Part shown: positions 44,847 to 53,138 of the stretch, piece after piece
How the letters are laid out: each line of letters opens with the position of its first letter
Numbering within the stretch: the first letter of the stretch is position 1
Origin: Melghirimyces algeriensis
GTDB lineage: Bacteria; Bacillota; Bacilli; Thermoactinomycetales; DSM-45169
NCBI RefSeq assembly: GCF_900182565.1
Contig: NZ_FXTI01000003.1
Coordinates: 273,893-337,892 of the forward strand
Reading direction: 5' to 3'
Length of the DNA: 64,000 nucleotides
Notes under the pieces: model-generated
What the model saw: only the letters and a program-made list of their open reading frames with translations
The model's database searches: none
Told to the model about the DNA's origin: nothing
Translations under genes and position numbers: made by a program

Positions 44847-45480
44847 ATGATGACTCCTCTGTCACCGTAAAGGGTCGGATGTCAATGATCTGATCGGCAA
44901 ATTGGTGGGCTAGATGGTTGGAATGTGTCACGATTACAATAGTTTTTTGTTTATCCTTCATCGCATCAAAAAAACTTTGCATTACAACCTCTTCCAGTTC
45001 CTCATCCAGTGCCGAGGTCGGTTCATCCAATAAATAAACGGGTGCGTCCATCAGCAACATCCGTCCCAATGCAAGCCGCTGTTGTTCACCGCCGGAAAGC
45101 TGTTCGGCTTTTTCTTCCAGATCTTTATCCAGATGGACAGCATGCAAGGCTTTCTGCAATTGTTTGTCTGGTACCGGGGATTTTTCAGCAAAGTGCAACC
45201 CGATTAACAGGTTGTCTTTTACAGTCTCACCAAAAAGAGCCGGTGTTTGCGGTAGCATAACCACCTGTCTTCTCAGATCAACCGAGTCGTAACTTTCAAT
45301 CGGTTTCCCATTAAATTGGATGCTCCCCTGATCGTAGCTGATCAAGTGATTCAACAGTTTCAACAGTGTCGATTTTCCGCTTCCGCTTTTTCCGACGATA
45401 CAAGTCGCTTGAGCTGTGGGGATATCAAGCTTCGGTATACTTAGAATGTTTTTATATTTTACGTTTCTTAAGGTGAACAA
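44839..45480 (-). CDS. ABC ATPase, FetA-like
   Basis: 213 residues. Walker A GKSGSGKS at 30-37, signature LSGGEQQRLALGRMLL, and Walker B VYLLDEPTSALDE, then the switch His in VIVTHSNH. It is the partner of the FetB-like permease. The TTG at 45480 was chosen because AAAGGAG lies 11 bases before it; a TATAAT box 60 bases upstream of the TTG supports a promoter there. The longer reading (ATG at 45561) would start upstream of this promoter. Confidence 0.82.
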   Translation of the reverse strand: MFTLRNVKYKNILSIPKLDIPTAQATCIVGKSGSGKSTLLKLLNHLISYDQGSIQFNGKPIESYDSVDLRRQVVMLPQTPALFGETVKDNLLIGLHFAEKSPVPDKQLQKALHAVHLDKDLEEKAEQLSGGEQQRLALGRMLLMDAPVYLLDEPTSALDEELEEVVMQSFFDAMKDKQKTIVIVTHSNHLAHQFADQIIDIRPFTVTEESSYE

Positions 45481-46020
45481 AGAGAATGACTCCTTTAACA
45501 GATCATGTATCAGAGTACGATTATACCATGAAAAGAATGGGAAGATACACCATAAAAGCATTACTTAAGTTGAAATATGAATAAATAGAAGATATCAAAT
45601 GAAAAGATTGTTAATGGGATAAAAAACAATTTAAACAAAATATATATGATAATATTAATAATGGTAAAATAATGAAATAAAGAGTTGTCGTATTAATATT
45701 AATACTATTCCATTATATTCAACACCACGATAGAGGGATGATATAAATATATACATTATTAACATAAAATAGGTCTTCGTAATCCGCTTTATTTAAGCGA
45801 AAAAATATACATGAATACAAATGTTCACGAATCATCAAAAACCGACGAATATCATCTCATTTGCTTAGTTAACTTTAATTAGCGAGAAATAAAAGTATGA
45901 AAATCGTCTGCTCTTATCCTCTCCCCCTAATAACGTTACAAAAGAATGATTTTGTAACGTTATTAGGGCTTCTTTTGCCACTTTTTTCATTGGATCAAGT
46001 TCATCAGGGTTTTGAGATAT
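45481..46020. other. AT-rich intergenic stretch with a terminator-like hairpin
   Basis: Very AT-rich with many short repeats of TAT/ATT. No frame is convincing. 45925-45943 and 45950-45968 form a 19-bp perfect stem with a 6-nt loop. It is followed by GCTTCTTTTG and may end transcripts from either side. Confidence 0.5.
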
Positions 46021-46668
46021 TTAAAATAAAAATGCGTATTGTGTGCAAGGAAAAAACAGCACGATCCGCCACCGCTCCTTATAAAGTGCAGCGATGATTT
46101 CGGGAGAGGCCTGCCACCAATTTGTCGCCACACGGATAGGTTTGCCACGTTGATCGGTAAAAGTCACCACGCGAAAGCGATGTGTGGTCTGCTTGGCAGA
46201 ACCAAGGAAGGCACTCATATCCCCTGTCACGTCGGAACCATCGACCTTTAGCCGTTTTACCCCCTTCTGTTGCGTCGTTTTTTGTATTTGTCTTTAATCG
46301 GATAGCAAACAAATGTCCCTGCTCTTCCCACTGGTCCATCCGTTCGAGCTCCAGATAGCCCCGGTCATACACAGTAATGCCTTTTGCCGGTTGCAGCGCC
46401 GGATCAGAAGATGAAACACTTGCTTGAAAATCTCATAGGGAATCTGCGTGGCTTTCTTGGCCAGTGTGGAGTGATCGACATGAACCATATCTGACCGGGT
46501 TACCAGCCGATTCTCACTGTCACGGTAACTGTGCCACTCGGTAGCCATGATAACGCTAAACTTTAGAAACTCCCGTACCGTAATTTTCGCGCTGTATCCC
46601 CAATATTTGTTTTCATTCAGGATGTTTTGGAGATCATCGAGTGTGAAATCATATGCTGTTTTATTCAT
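46021..46668 (-). pseudogene. IS4-family transposase relic
   Basis: Read on the minus strand in three frames: MNKTAYDFTLDDLQNILNEN; then VYDRGYLELERMDQWEEQGHLFAIRLKTNTK (near 46370-46280), which carries the second catalytic Asp; then VTGDMSAFLGSAKQTTHRFRVVTF to ALYKERWRI (46090), which should end in the Glu of YKERWRIE but has Val. The rest of the C-terminus is missing. This is a dead IS4-type element. I could not find terminal repeats. Confidence 0.75.
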
Positions 46669-46789
46669 GAAGAGCATCTTTCTTATGGGTAAAACTTTGG
46701 TAGATAGAGGATGCTCTTTTTGTTTATCCTTAATTTTGGCTAATCGACAGGCCTGGTTTGGTTCATATCGGCCATTTGAGAGAATGTAA

Positions 46790-48037
46790 TCACGGCGCAG
46801 AGGTTTCCTGAGATAGGGATGATTGTTTAATTCCCCAATTAGCTGATTTTAATTTTGTAGTAAAGGCTATCAAAGTAGATAAGACAATAATCACTCCTCC
46901 ACCAGCAAAAACATAAGTCGATTGATATACTTCGGTAATCCATCCGGCAATCATTACACTTAAAGGTGCTAACATCGTGGAAATTAGGCGAGAAGCACTT
47001 AATACACGTCCCAACATATTATCAGGGACATTTAATTGAAATAACATATGAATCAGCCGGGAGTTGATCCCGATACTAAACATGAGCACACAGACTGAAG
47101 TACCAGCAAAAAACCAATGTATCTGAAAAGGAAATGAAAATAAGGCAAGGGAAACAACAAGCGAAGAGACTAATAACAACCTACCTGAATTGAACATGGA
47201 CTGAATTCTAGAAAAGATAAGCCCACTGATGATCCCACCGATTGCTGACATCGTCATTACCAGTCCGATTTCTGTACTACTTAACCCAATTACTTCTTTC
47301 ACATGAAACAAGATCATTAATACTGCACCACTCAAGCCAAAATTAACAAATAAGTTCCAAATCAGGATGGTGCGAAATAATTTATTCTTCAACGTATACA
47401 AAAGTCCTTCTACACTTGATGACCAGATCTGTTTTGGATTAGATACTCCTGTTTTCTGTTCTATGGTTTGATAACGAATGAGCGACAACGTTGACAACAA
47501 TAATAGAAAGGTTCCAACATTAATCCATAAGGACCCGAATAATCCGGCTATTGCTATTAAAAGACCAGAAATAGCGGGCCCTACAGCTTCTGCTGATGAG
47601 ATAGCCATTTGCATATAACCATTTGCTTGTGGAAGTTCTTTTTTATCCAGCAGCTGGGGAACAATAGATATGTCTACAATTCGGTATAAAGCGATACACA
47701 TGTCCAAAATAAATGCCACAACAAAAATAAAGATCACATTAAAGAATCCTAAATTGGCTGATAAGGGTAAAATACTAATGAAAAGAGTCTGAAGCAAAGA
47801 GATGGTAATTAGTAATTTCTTACGGTTAACACTATCTATAATGCTTCCACCAAAAAAACCGACCAAGAATTCTGCCATAAAACCCAGTGCATACATTGTC
47901 CCCATAAGAACAGATGATCCAGTTGCATATAGAATTAACAAGGGAATCGCTAAATCATAAAGCGCTTCACCAATCTTATGTATAAAATGGCTGGATAGAA
48001 TAAACATAAAAGCTTTATTTTTATATACTTTCGTCAT
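46790..48037 (-). CDS. MFS transporter, macrolide/peptide-efflux-like
   Basis: 415 residues and ~12 helices. It begins YKNKAFMFILSSHFIHKIGEALYDLAIPLLILYATGSSVLMGTMYAL. The GGSIIDSVNRKKLLITISLLQT loop is signature A of the Mef-like group. An AGGAGG site precedes the ATG. Upstream on the same strand is a small frameshifted acidic gene with a strong ribosome site, and a hairpin lies between. Export of a peptide or antibiotic is possible but unproven. Confidence 0.84.
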   Translation of the reverse strand: MTKVYKNKAFMFILSSHFIHKIGEALYDLAIPLLILYATGSSVLMGTMYALGFMAEFLVGFFGGSIIDSVNRKKLLITISLLQTLFISILPLSANLGFFNVIFIFVVAFILDMCIALYRIVDISIVPQLLDKKELPQANGYMQMAISSAEAVGPAISGLLIAIAGLFGSLWINVGTFLLLLSTLSLIRYQTIEQKTGVSNPKQIWSSSVEGLLYTLKNKLFRTILIWNLFVNFGLSGAVLMILFHVKEVIGLSSTEIGLVMTMSAIGGIISGLIFSRIQSMFNSGRLLLVSSLVVSLALFSFPFQIHWFFAGTSVCVLMFSIGINSRLIHMLFQLNVPDNMLGRVLSASRLISTMLAPLSVMIAGWITEVYQSTYVFAGGGVIIVLSTLIAFTTKLKSANWGIKQSSLSQETSAP

Positions 48038-48070
48038 GATTGCCTGCCTCCTGATGATCTGTTTTGAAGC

Positions 48071-48101
48071 AGTTAAGGCCCTCTTGCGAGAGCCCTAACT
48101 G
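48071..48101 (-). terminator. Hairpin between the small gene and the MFS gene
   Basis: AGTTAAGGC-CCTC pairs with GAG-AGCCCTAACT with one bulge. Partial termination here could give an excess of the small protein over the transporter. Confidence 0.4.
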
Positions 48102-48142
48102 CGGTTAAATTTAGTCAAAGTCTTGAATAGAGATTGTCCGTT

Positions 48143-48393
48143 TTATTCAATTTCGATGTAGAAATCCTTTTTCAGGGCTTCCAAGGCCTCCTCAACTGAA
48201 GGGGCATTCGTAATGTCAACGCCTATCATTTGAGCGATTTTCCCCAAGAAGGAAGCCGTCGCGTCTTCACCAAATGAGGCGTCACACAGTCGATAAACGC
48301 TTTCAGGCCTTCACGCTCCAAGGGATCATCGGTCTTTTCCACCAAGGATTCCAATTCTTCCAAGGAAGTATGGACCTTTTCCAGAAGAGCCAT
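48143..48393 (-). pseudogene. Small acidic protein gene, frameshifted
   Basis: MALLEKVHTSLEELESLVEKTDDPLEREGLKAFIDCV is followed by a one-base shift and then DASFGEDATASFLGKIAQMIGVDITNAPSVEEALEALKKDFYIEIE. The joined product is ~83 residues and strongly acidic. Without the shift it ends at SLK after 55 residues. The ribosome site AAAGGAGGTGAAAACT is one of the best in the window. I do not recognise it. It may be an MFS-linked precursor peptide or a regulator. Whether the shift is decay, programmed, or an error is open. Confidence 0.5.
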
Positions 48394-48660
48394 AGTTTTC
48401 ACCTCCTTTCAATAGGTTTAAACCATGACTAATCCTTATGTTTAAGCGTTATTCTCCTAATATCCCCGTTAAAGCCCGTCAATACCGTTTTTTCGTACTA
48501 TTCGATCATTTCTATCCATATCAAAACTCCTTACCAGTTTTATATATACAAGATAATTTTAATCCATTATTACAAATATTATAAATAACATTTTTTCATT
48601 TCAGAATTTTTGGTTAATCATTGGTTGGTTTTTCAAGGAAGGTGTGCCTTTTAAAAGGCC

Positions 48661-48705
48661 TCAATTGAGGGTTTTACTTTTTATGAAATCTACTTTGCGG
48701 TAAAC
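48661..48705 (-). pseudogene. Relic of an MFS C-terminal tail
   Basis: On the minus strand KVDFIKSKTLN ends in TGA. The same tail, VNTIKNKTLN, ends the MFS gene at 20205. The DNA around both (TTGAGGGTTTTA and TTTTTATG) is nearly the same. It is a small remnant of a duplicate of that gene. 48394-48660 has no other gene. Confidence 0.4.
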
Positions 48706-48712
48706 GGGAGCG

Positions 48713-49000
48713 ATGCCCCCTTTACCTCTGAAAGGAATGTGGCAACAAATTCTCGTCTGCGAATATACGCATATCCAGTTTTATCGTCAAGTCGACGGCA
48801 TCCGGATTATCAATCCCAGAAGTGTAGGATTACCGAGCGGTGCAGTTGGATCTTGTTGGGCTATCCTGGGGCCGGATGTAAGTTTCATGGAAACCCACTA
48901 CGACATTCAGGGCACCGCGAAACGAATCGAAGGGTCTGGAGTACCCTATGCCGGCGAGTTTGCAGCCCATATTCGCAGGCCTCCCATTCAGGGACCGTGA
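48713..49000 (+). pseudogene. C-terminal fragment of a calcineurin-like phosphoesterase
   Basis: 95 residues. VCEYTHIQFYRQVDGIRIINPRSVGLPSGAVGSCWAILG is the end of a YfcE-type phosphoesterase (GHTH metal motif reduced to EYTH, then INPGSVG with R for G). GVPYAGEFAAHI ends the fold. The N-terminal half is missing here, but a fragment of the same family, with its start codon, lies at 13225-13329. Both could be remains of one gene split by rearrangement. Confidence 0.5.
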
Positions 49001-49114
49001 ATTGACATGTACGCCCAAGTATAAGGGATTAACACTTTGACTGTATTCTCTTATATGTAAATTATTTTGGATCCCACGGCAACATTGCTGGTTCTACCCC
49101 TAATAGTGATTTGC

Positions 49115-49168
49115 TTGACATTCCATTCAGGCACACTGTATAGTTAAGTTGAGTTAACTTAACTATAC
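49115..49168 (+). promoter_or_regulatory. MarR promoter with operator
   Basis: TTGACA (49115-49120) and TATAGT (49139-49144) lie 18 bp apart. 49138-49168 is a perfect inverted repeat: GTATAGTTAAGTT, 5 bases, AACTTAACTATAC. It overlaps the -10 box, so bound MarR protein would block the promoter. Confidence 0.8.
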
Positions 49169-49194
49169 TTTCATTGATGGAGATGATCGTTAAG

Positions 49195-49635
49195 TTGGAA
49201 GACTATCGAAAAGTGGTGAATGCGTTAAATCAAGCTTTGGAAGACTTTGACGCTTTGATACACCATGAGCTTAAACCTTTGGATCAATTTGGATTAACAG
49301 CACAACAAGAGAGGATCATGTTTTTTGTTATTCGGCATGAACCTTTAACAGCAAAAGAGATTGCCGTTCATTTTAATATCTCTTACAGTGCGGTCAGTCA
49401 AGTTGTGAACAAGCTTGAAAAACAGGGAATGGTTGTTCGCCAAACGAATGCAGATAATCGCCGCGAATCCTATATTAAACTTGGTGAGAGTGGAAAACGT
49501 TATGCCTTGACATTATCCGAGATTGACGACACGTTGATCGAAAAGTATTATTCCAAGGCAGATTTACAGGATCTTAAGCATATGCTGCAAACTTTAGAAA
49601 ACCTAAACCAAAAAATAAAAACCGAGAAGAAGTAG
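49195..49635 (+). CDS. MarR family repressor
   Basis: About 146 residues. HTH: FNISYSAVSQVVNKLEKQGMVVRQTNADNRRESYIKLGESGKRY. The start is uncertain: the TTG at 49195 has GGAGATGATC upstream, while ATGs at 49177 and 49183 have no ribosome site. It precedes an MFS gene by 7 bp, with a classic operator over its promoter. The protein very probably represses this two-gene operon until a drug binds. Confidence 0.85.
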   Translation: MEDYRKVVNALNQALEDFDALIHHELKPLDQFGLTAQQERIMFFVIRHEPLTAKEIAVHFNISYSAVSQVVNKLEKQGMVVRQTNADNRRESYIKLGESGKRYALTLSEIDDTLIEKYYSKADLQDLKHMLQTLENLNQKIKTEKK

Positions 49636-49642
49636 GTGGCAA

Positions 49643-50860
49643 ATGAATCATTTCTCATTGATAAAGAATCGACCTTTCATGTTTTTATGGCTGGCAGAAT
49701 GTACAGCTGTATTGGGTTTTTCAATGTTTCAAATCACGATTTCCTGGTACGTCGCTGATGAACTTCACTTAGCTCAGTATCTGGGGTTGTTGTTGGCAGC
49801 TTCCGCCATTCCAAGGGTCATTTTGATGGTTTTTGGTGGTTTGATTGCCGATAAAATACAGAAATCACGAATTATGTTTGTTACTAACTTATGTCAGGCG
49901 ATTTTATTAGGTGTTTTATTATTCATTTATATAAATGAGGCGCTAACCTTCACAGTATTGCTTGTGATTACATTTTTATTCGGCTCTTTGGATGCTTTTT
50001 TATTTCCGGCATTAACATCGTTAATACCGAGTTTGGTTAAGAAGGAACAGTTGCAAAGCGCGAATGCTTTGATTAATGGAAGTTCAGAATTCTTTTTTAT
50101 GATCGGCCCCCTCATAGCAGGTATTTTATTGACGTGGTTTTCGTTTTCAATGACATTCAGCATGGCAGCATTGTCCGTTTTATTGTCCGCGGTTTTTGTA
50201 ATTCCACCGTTCATCGGCGATAAGAAGCCGGAGAAAACAGACATTAAGGAGGGAATGATTGAAGAGCTCAGGGAAGGTATTTCATACATTTGGAAATCCC
50301 CCGTTCATAAAACCGGATCACTTGTTATCGTCATTGTGAATCTATTTGTTTTCGGACCGATGTTCATCAGCTTTCCGATTATCGTCAGCGAAATGGGAAA
50401 AACAGCATTTCATTTGAGTTTATTGGAAAGCAGTTTTGCCATTGGATCTTTATCTGCGACCATATTATTGTTTTTTATTACACTACGGGAAAAGCGTGGT
50501 AAATGGGTGCTGATTTTTTTAATGGTTACCATAATAGCATCCGCATTGTTTGGCCAGATTGAATCCTCTTTTTCATTATTGATAGGATTGGCTACCCTGA
50601 TTGGTTTAGGAGGATTTCTGACCTATCTGCCTGTGAATGTGATGATACAGGAGAAGACAGATCCGGATAAGTTAGGACGGGTGATGAGCATTGTCTTTTT
50701 AGCATCCTCAGGATTTGATCCATTGGCATTTGCGTTGGTTTCGTTTTTGATGACAGCCGGATTATCGATTCATACATTGATAACTGTAATGAGTTTGATC
50801 GGCTTCCTGTCAGCAATCCTCATCACAGTTAAGGGAAAACATTTCCGAACTGTTGAATAA
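49643..50860 (+). CDS. MFS transporter controlled by MarR
   Basis: 405 residues and ~12 helices. FSLIKNRPFMFLWLAECTAVLGFSMFQITISWYVADELHLAQYLGLLLAASAIPRVILMVFGGLIADKIQKSRIMFV is typical of the Mef-like group of exporters. It is preceded by GTAGGTGG. It is probably the efflux partner of the MarR protein. Confidence 0.86.
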   Translation: MNHFSLIKNRPFMFLWLAECTAVLGFSMFQITISWYVADELHLAQYLGLLLAASAIPRVILMVFGGLIADKIQKSRIMFVTNLCQAILLGVLLFIYINEALTFTVLLVITFLFGSLDAFLFPALTSLIPSLVKKEQLQSANALINGSSEFFFMIGPLIAGILLTWFSFSMTFSMAALSVLLSAVFVIPPFIGDKKPEKTDIKEGMIEELREGISYIWKSPVHKTGSLVIVIVNLFVFGPMFISFPIIVSEMGKTAFHLSLLESSFAIGSLSATILLFFITLREKRGKWVLIFLMVTIIASALFGQIESSFSLLIGLATLIGLGGFLTYLPVNVMIQEKTDPDKLGRVMSIVFLASSGFDPLAFALVSFLMTAGLSIHTLITVMSLIGFLSAILITVKGKHFRTVE

Positions 50861-50915
50861 GGTTTTGATATCTAAACAATCAATTGATCGCCATTTCTCT
50901 CGCGATCATCACAAA

Positions 50916-50947
50916 AAAGGCGCCATTCAATACAGAATGGCGCCTTT
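50916..50947. terminator. Terminator between convergent genes
   Basis: AAAGGCGCCATTC pairs with GAATGGCGCCTTT over a 6-nt loop. It ends the MFS gene (plus) and possibly lacD (minus). Confidence 0.85.
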
Positions 50948-51077
50948 CATGACAAAGTGGAAGGAGTCCGCTAAACGGTTTTGACCGAAAGCTGTTCCAT
51001 TGGGTCGTCGGAAAAGGATGCTCCACCGGAAATCCCCCTCTTATTCACTTTGTAAGCAGTCTCAGGCAACGCCTGGG

Positions 51078-52070
51078 CTATTCTACGATATCGTCCCATG
51101 GTGTTGCTGCCTCTTTGATCGCGGTGATGACTTTTCGCAGGTTATTGGCCCCGGTTGTTTTCAGCCATCTATAATAGGCGTTGTCGCCTTCTTCCGCAAA
51201 GGAGCAGATCCCCTCCTTCCAGATGGCTCGACCGCTCAAACAGCCATTAAATTTAGATCCAGCTTCTTTGGCAAAGTATAGGGTTTCAATAAATTGCTCA
51301 TTGGTCACTCCGCCGCTCAGGTAGATAAAAGGCAAACGGCTCTTTTTCGAGCAATTGTAGTAAAAGGTTGCTGCTTCTTCCCTGCTGTATACGGGTTGGT
51401 ACGAATCATACTGCTGATAGCCTTCAATGTTGTAAATGGCTACGGGAACCTCCACCTTTAATAGATCGATGCCATAGACTTCTCTCGAGAATTCCTCCAT
51501 GAAATACTCAATGATTTCCGGCTTTCTCTTCGCAAATGCCACACCTTTGGAGTCAAGGCCAGCGGCACTGTACGATACGGGCTCTAGAATAAATAACACA
51601 TCATTTTGTCGACATTCGTCCCCAACCCGTTTGATAAACGTCTTTTTGATGTCATTATACTTTTTTTCCTCTTCTGTATCGTAATAGACCAGCAATTTAA
51701 TGGCATCTGCACCCGCTTTGACGAGATCCTGAACAGCATAATAGTCAACGAGGTTGGGCAAGCGTCCCTTTTCAGAGGCATCATAACCCGTTTTTTCGTA
51801 TGCCATGATGAGTCCGATGTTCTCATCTAACCTCTCGGCCGCTTCCCAGCCGTATTCTGGATCGAGGAGCAGAGAGGATGATTGATTCCCCAGCACTTCA
51901 CTAACCCCTATTTTAAAACGGATCAGTCCATCACCATAGGAGATGTTTTCGTTATATGTCTGAATCATTTTCCCCAAGGAACCTCGTTGATCCATGGCTG
52001 TCGCCAATACAACATGATCCTCATCAGAAATGGCTTCCAACCCCCGGCGTTTACCTGGTGTTAATCGCAT
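51078..52070 (-). CDS. lacD: Tagatose-1,6-bisphosphate aldolase
   Basis: 330 residues, class I aldolase of the LacD family, which splits tagatose-1,6-bisphosphate to glyceraldehyde-3-phosphate and dihydroxyacetone phosphate. LTPGKRRGLEAISDEDHVVLATAMDQRGSLGKMI is the LacD start. ADAIKLLVYYD and IDLLKVEVPV contain the lysines of the active site. It is the last gene of the lac/gat cluster. Confidence 0.92.
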   Translation of the reverse strand: MRLTPGKRRGLEAISDEDHVVLATAMDQRGSLGKMIQTYNENISYGDGLIRFKIGVSEVLGNQSSSLLLDPEYGWEAAERLDENIGLIMAYEKTGYDASEKGRLPNLVDYYAVQDLVKAGADAIKLLVYYDTEEEKKYNDIKKTFIKRVGDECRQNDVLFILEPVSYSAAGLDSKGVAFAKRKPEIIEYFMEEFSREVYGIDLLKVEVPVAIYNIEGYQQYDSYQPVYSREEAATFYYNCSKKSRLPFIYLSGGVTNEQFIETLYFAKEAGSKFNGCLSGRAIWKEGICSFAEEGDNAYYRWLKTTGANNLRKVITAIKEAATPWDDIVE

Positions 52071-52091
52071 CGATCTGCCTCCTAATCATGT

Positions 52092-53030
52092 TTATAAGCG
52101 CTCGATACCCATTTCGGACATGCACCAATCGATTTTTTTCAGATCCACTGCTCCTGTCTGCTCCTCGATTGCATTTAATACGCCCATGGAAAGAGCGAAT
52201 TGGATCAATTCCTCTTCGGACAAGCCACGGGATAAACCGGCAGCGAACCCTGCAATGACGGAATCACCGGAACCAACTGGATTTTTGGTTTCCGCTTCGG
52301 GAATCGTTACTCGATATAATGCCTCCCGGTGTTTGACGACAGCTCCGTCGCTTCCCATGGTGGCGACTATCCAGGGGATCCCCGCAAAGTTGGGTGATTG
52401 TAATGCTTCTACCGGATCAATGTCTTTTTGCCCTGACATAGCAGTTAATTCTTCCTGATTGGGTTTGATCAGGTAAGGTTTATGATTACTCGCCAGCGCA
52501 AGAGCCAACAGATCCCCTTTCGTATCGAGCAAGACGGGTTTTTGGTGTTGGGTGGCGATTTGAATTAATCGGGTATAAAAATCTGCTGGCAAGCCTTTGG
52601 GAAGACTGCCTGAAATCGTGATCAAGTTCACGTCTTCACTCTGGGCATCTTCGGAAAATTGCCGGAGAAACGAGGCAGCTTCTTCCTCTGAAATAACCGG
52701 CCCGCTTTCCAAAATTTCCGTCTGCCGACCATCCCCATGAATGATCGCGATGCAGTTCCGGGTATCTCCGCTAATGGTGATGAAATGATCGTGCACGCCC
52801 AGCTGGGAAATCTCTTTTCTGATGAACATTCCCAAGCTTCCACCCAAAAAACCGGTAGCCGCCACCTCTTCTTCAAGTTGGCGCAAAACCCGGGTCACAT
52901 TCAGACCTTTTCCGCCTGCTGTTTTAGATACGTCGTCCACTCGGTTTCCAGCATCCAATTGGAATGAATCCAGACGGTAGCCGATATCAACAGATGGGTT
53001 GGAAGTGATGGTTAAAATCAATTTTTTCAC
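52092..53030 (-). CDS. lacC: Tagatose-6-phosphate kinase
   Basis: 312 residues, a PfkB-family kinase: TAGGKGLNVTRVL near the start, and NPVGSGDSVIAGFAAGLSRGLSEEE with the catalytic Asp (GSGDS). It phosphorylates tagatose-6-phosphate to the 1,6-bisphosphate. The start at 53030 is GTG. It lies 22 bp before lacD, and 108 bp after the EIIC gene. Confidence 0.9.
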   Translation of the reverse strand: MKKLILTITSNPSVDIGYRLDSFQLDAGNRVDDVSKTAGGKGLNVTRVLRQLEEEVAATGFLGGSLGMFIRKEISQLGVHDHFITISGDTRNCIAIIHGDGRQTEILESGPVISEEEAASFLRQFSEDAQSEDVNLITISGSLPKGLPADFYTRLIQIATQHQKPVLLDTKGDLLALALASNHKPYLIKPNQEELTAMSGQKDIDPVEALQSPNFAGIPWIVATMGSDGAVVKHREALYRVTIPEAETKNPVGSGDSVIAGFAAGLSRGLSEEELIQFALSMGVLNAIEEQTGAVDLKKIDWCMSEMGIERL

Positions 53031-53138
53031 CTTACCTTAGCAATTCCGATTTAAATTTAATTGCTTTTTATCGAACCGTATATTATAATATAATTTTGTA
53101 AAAGGAGCTGATATGCTTATTTTGATTTGAAGCGATGC

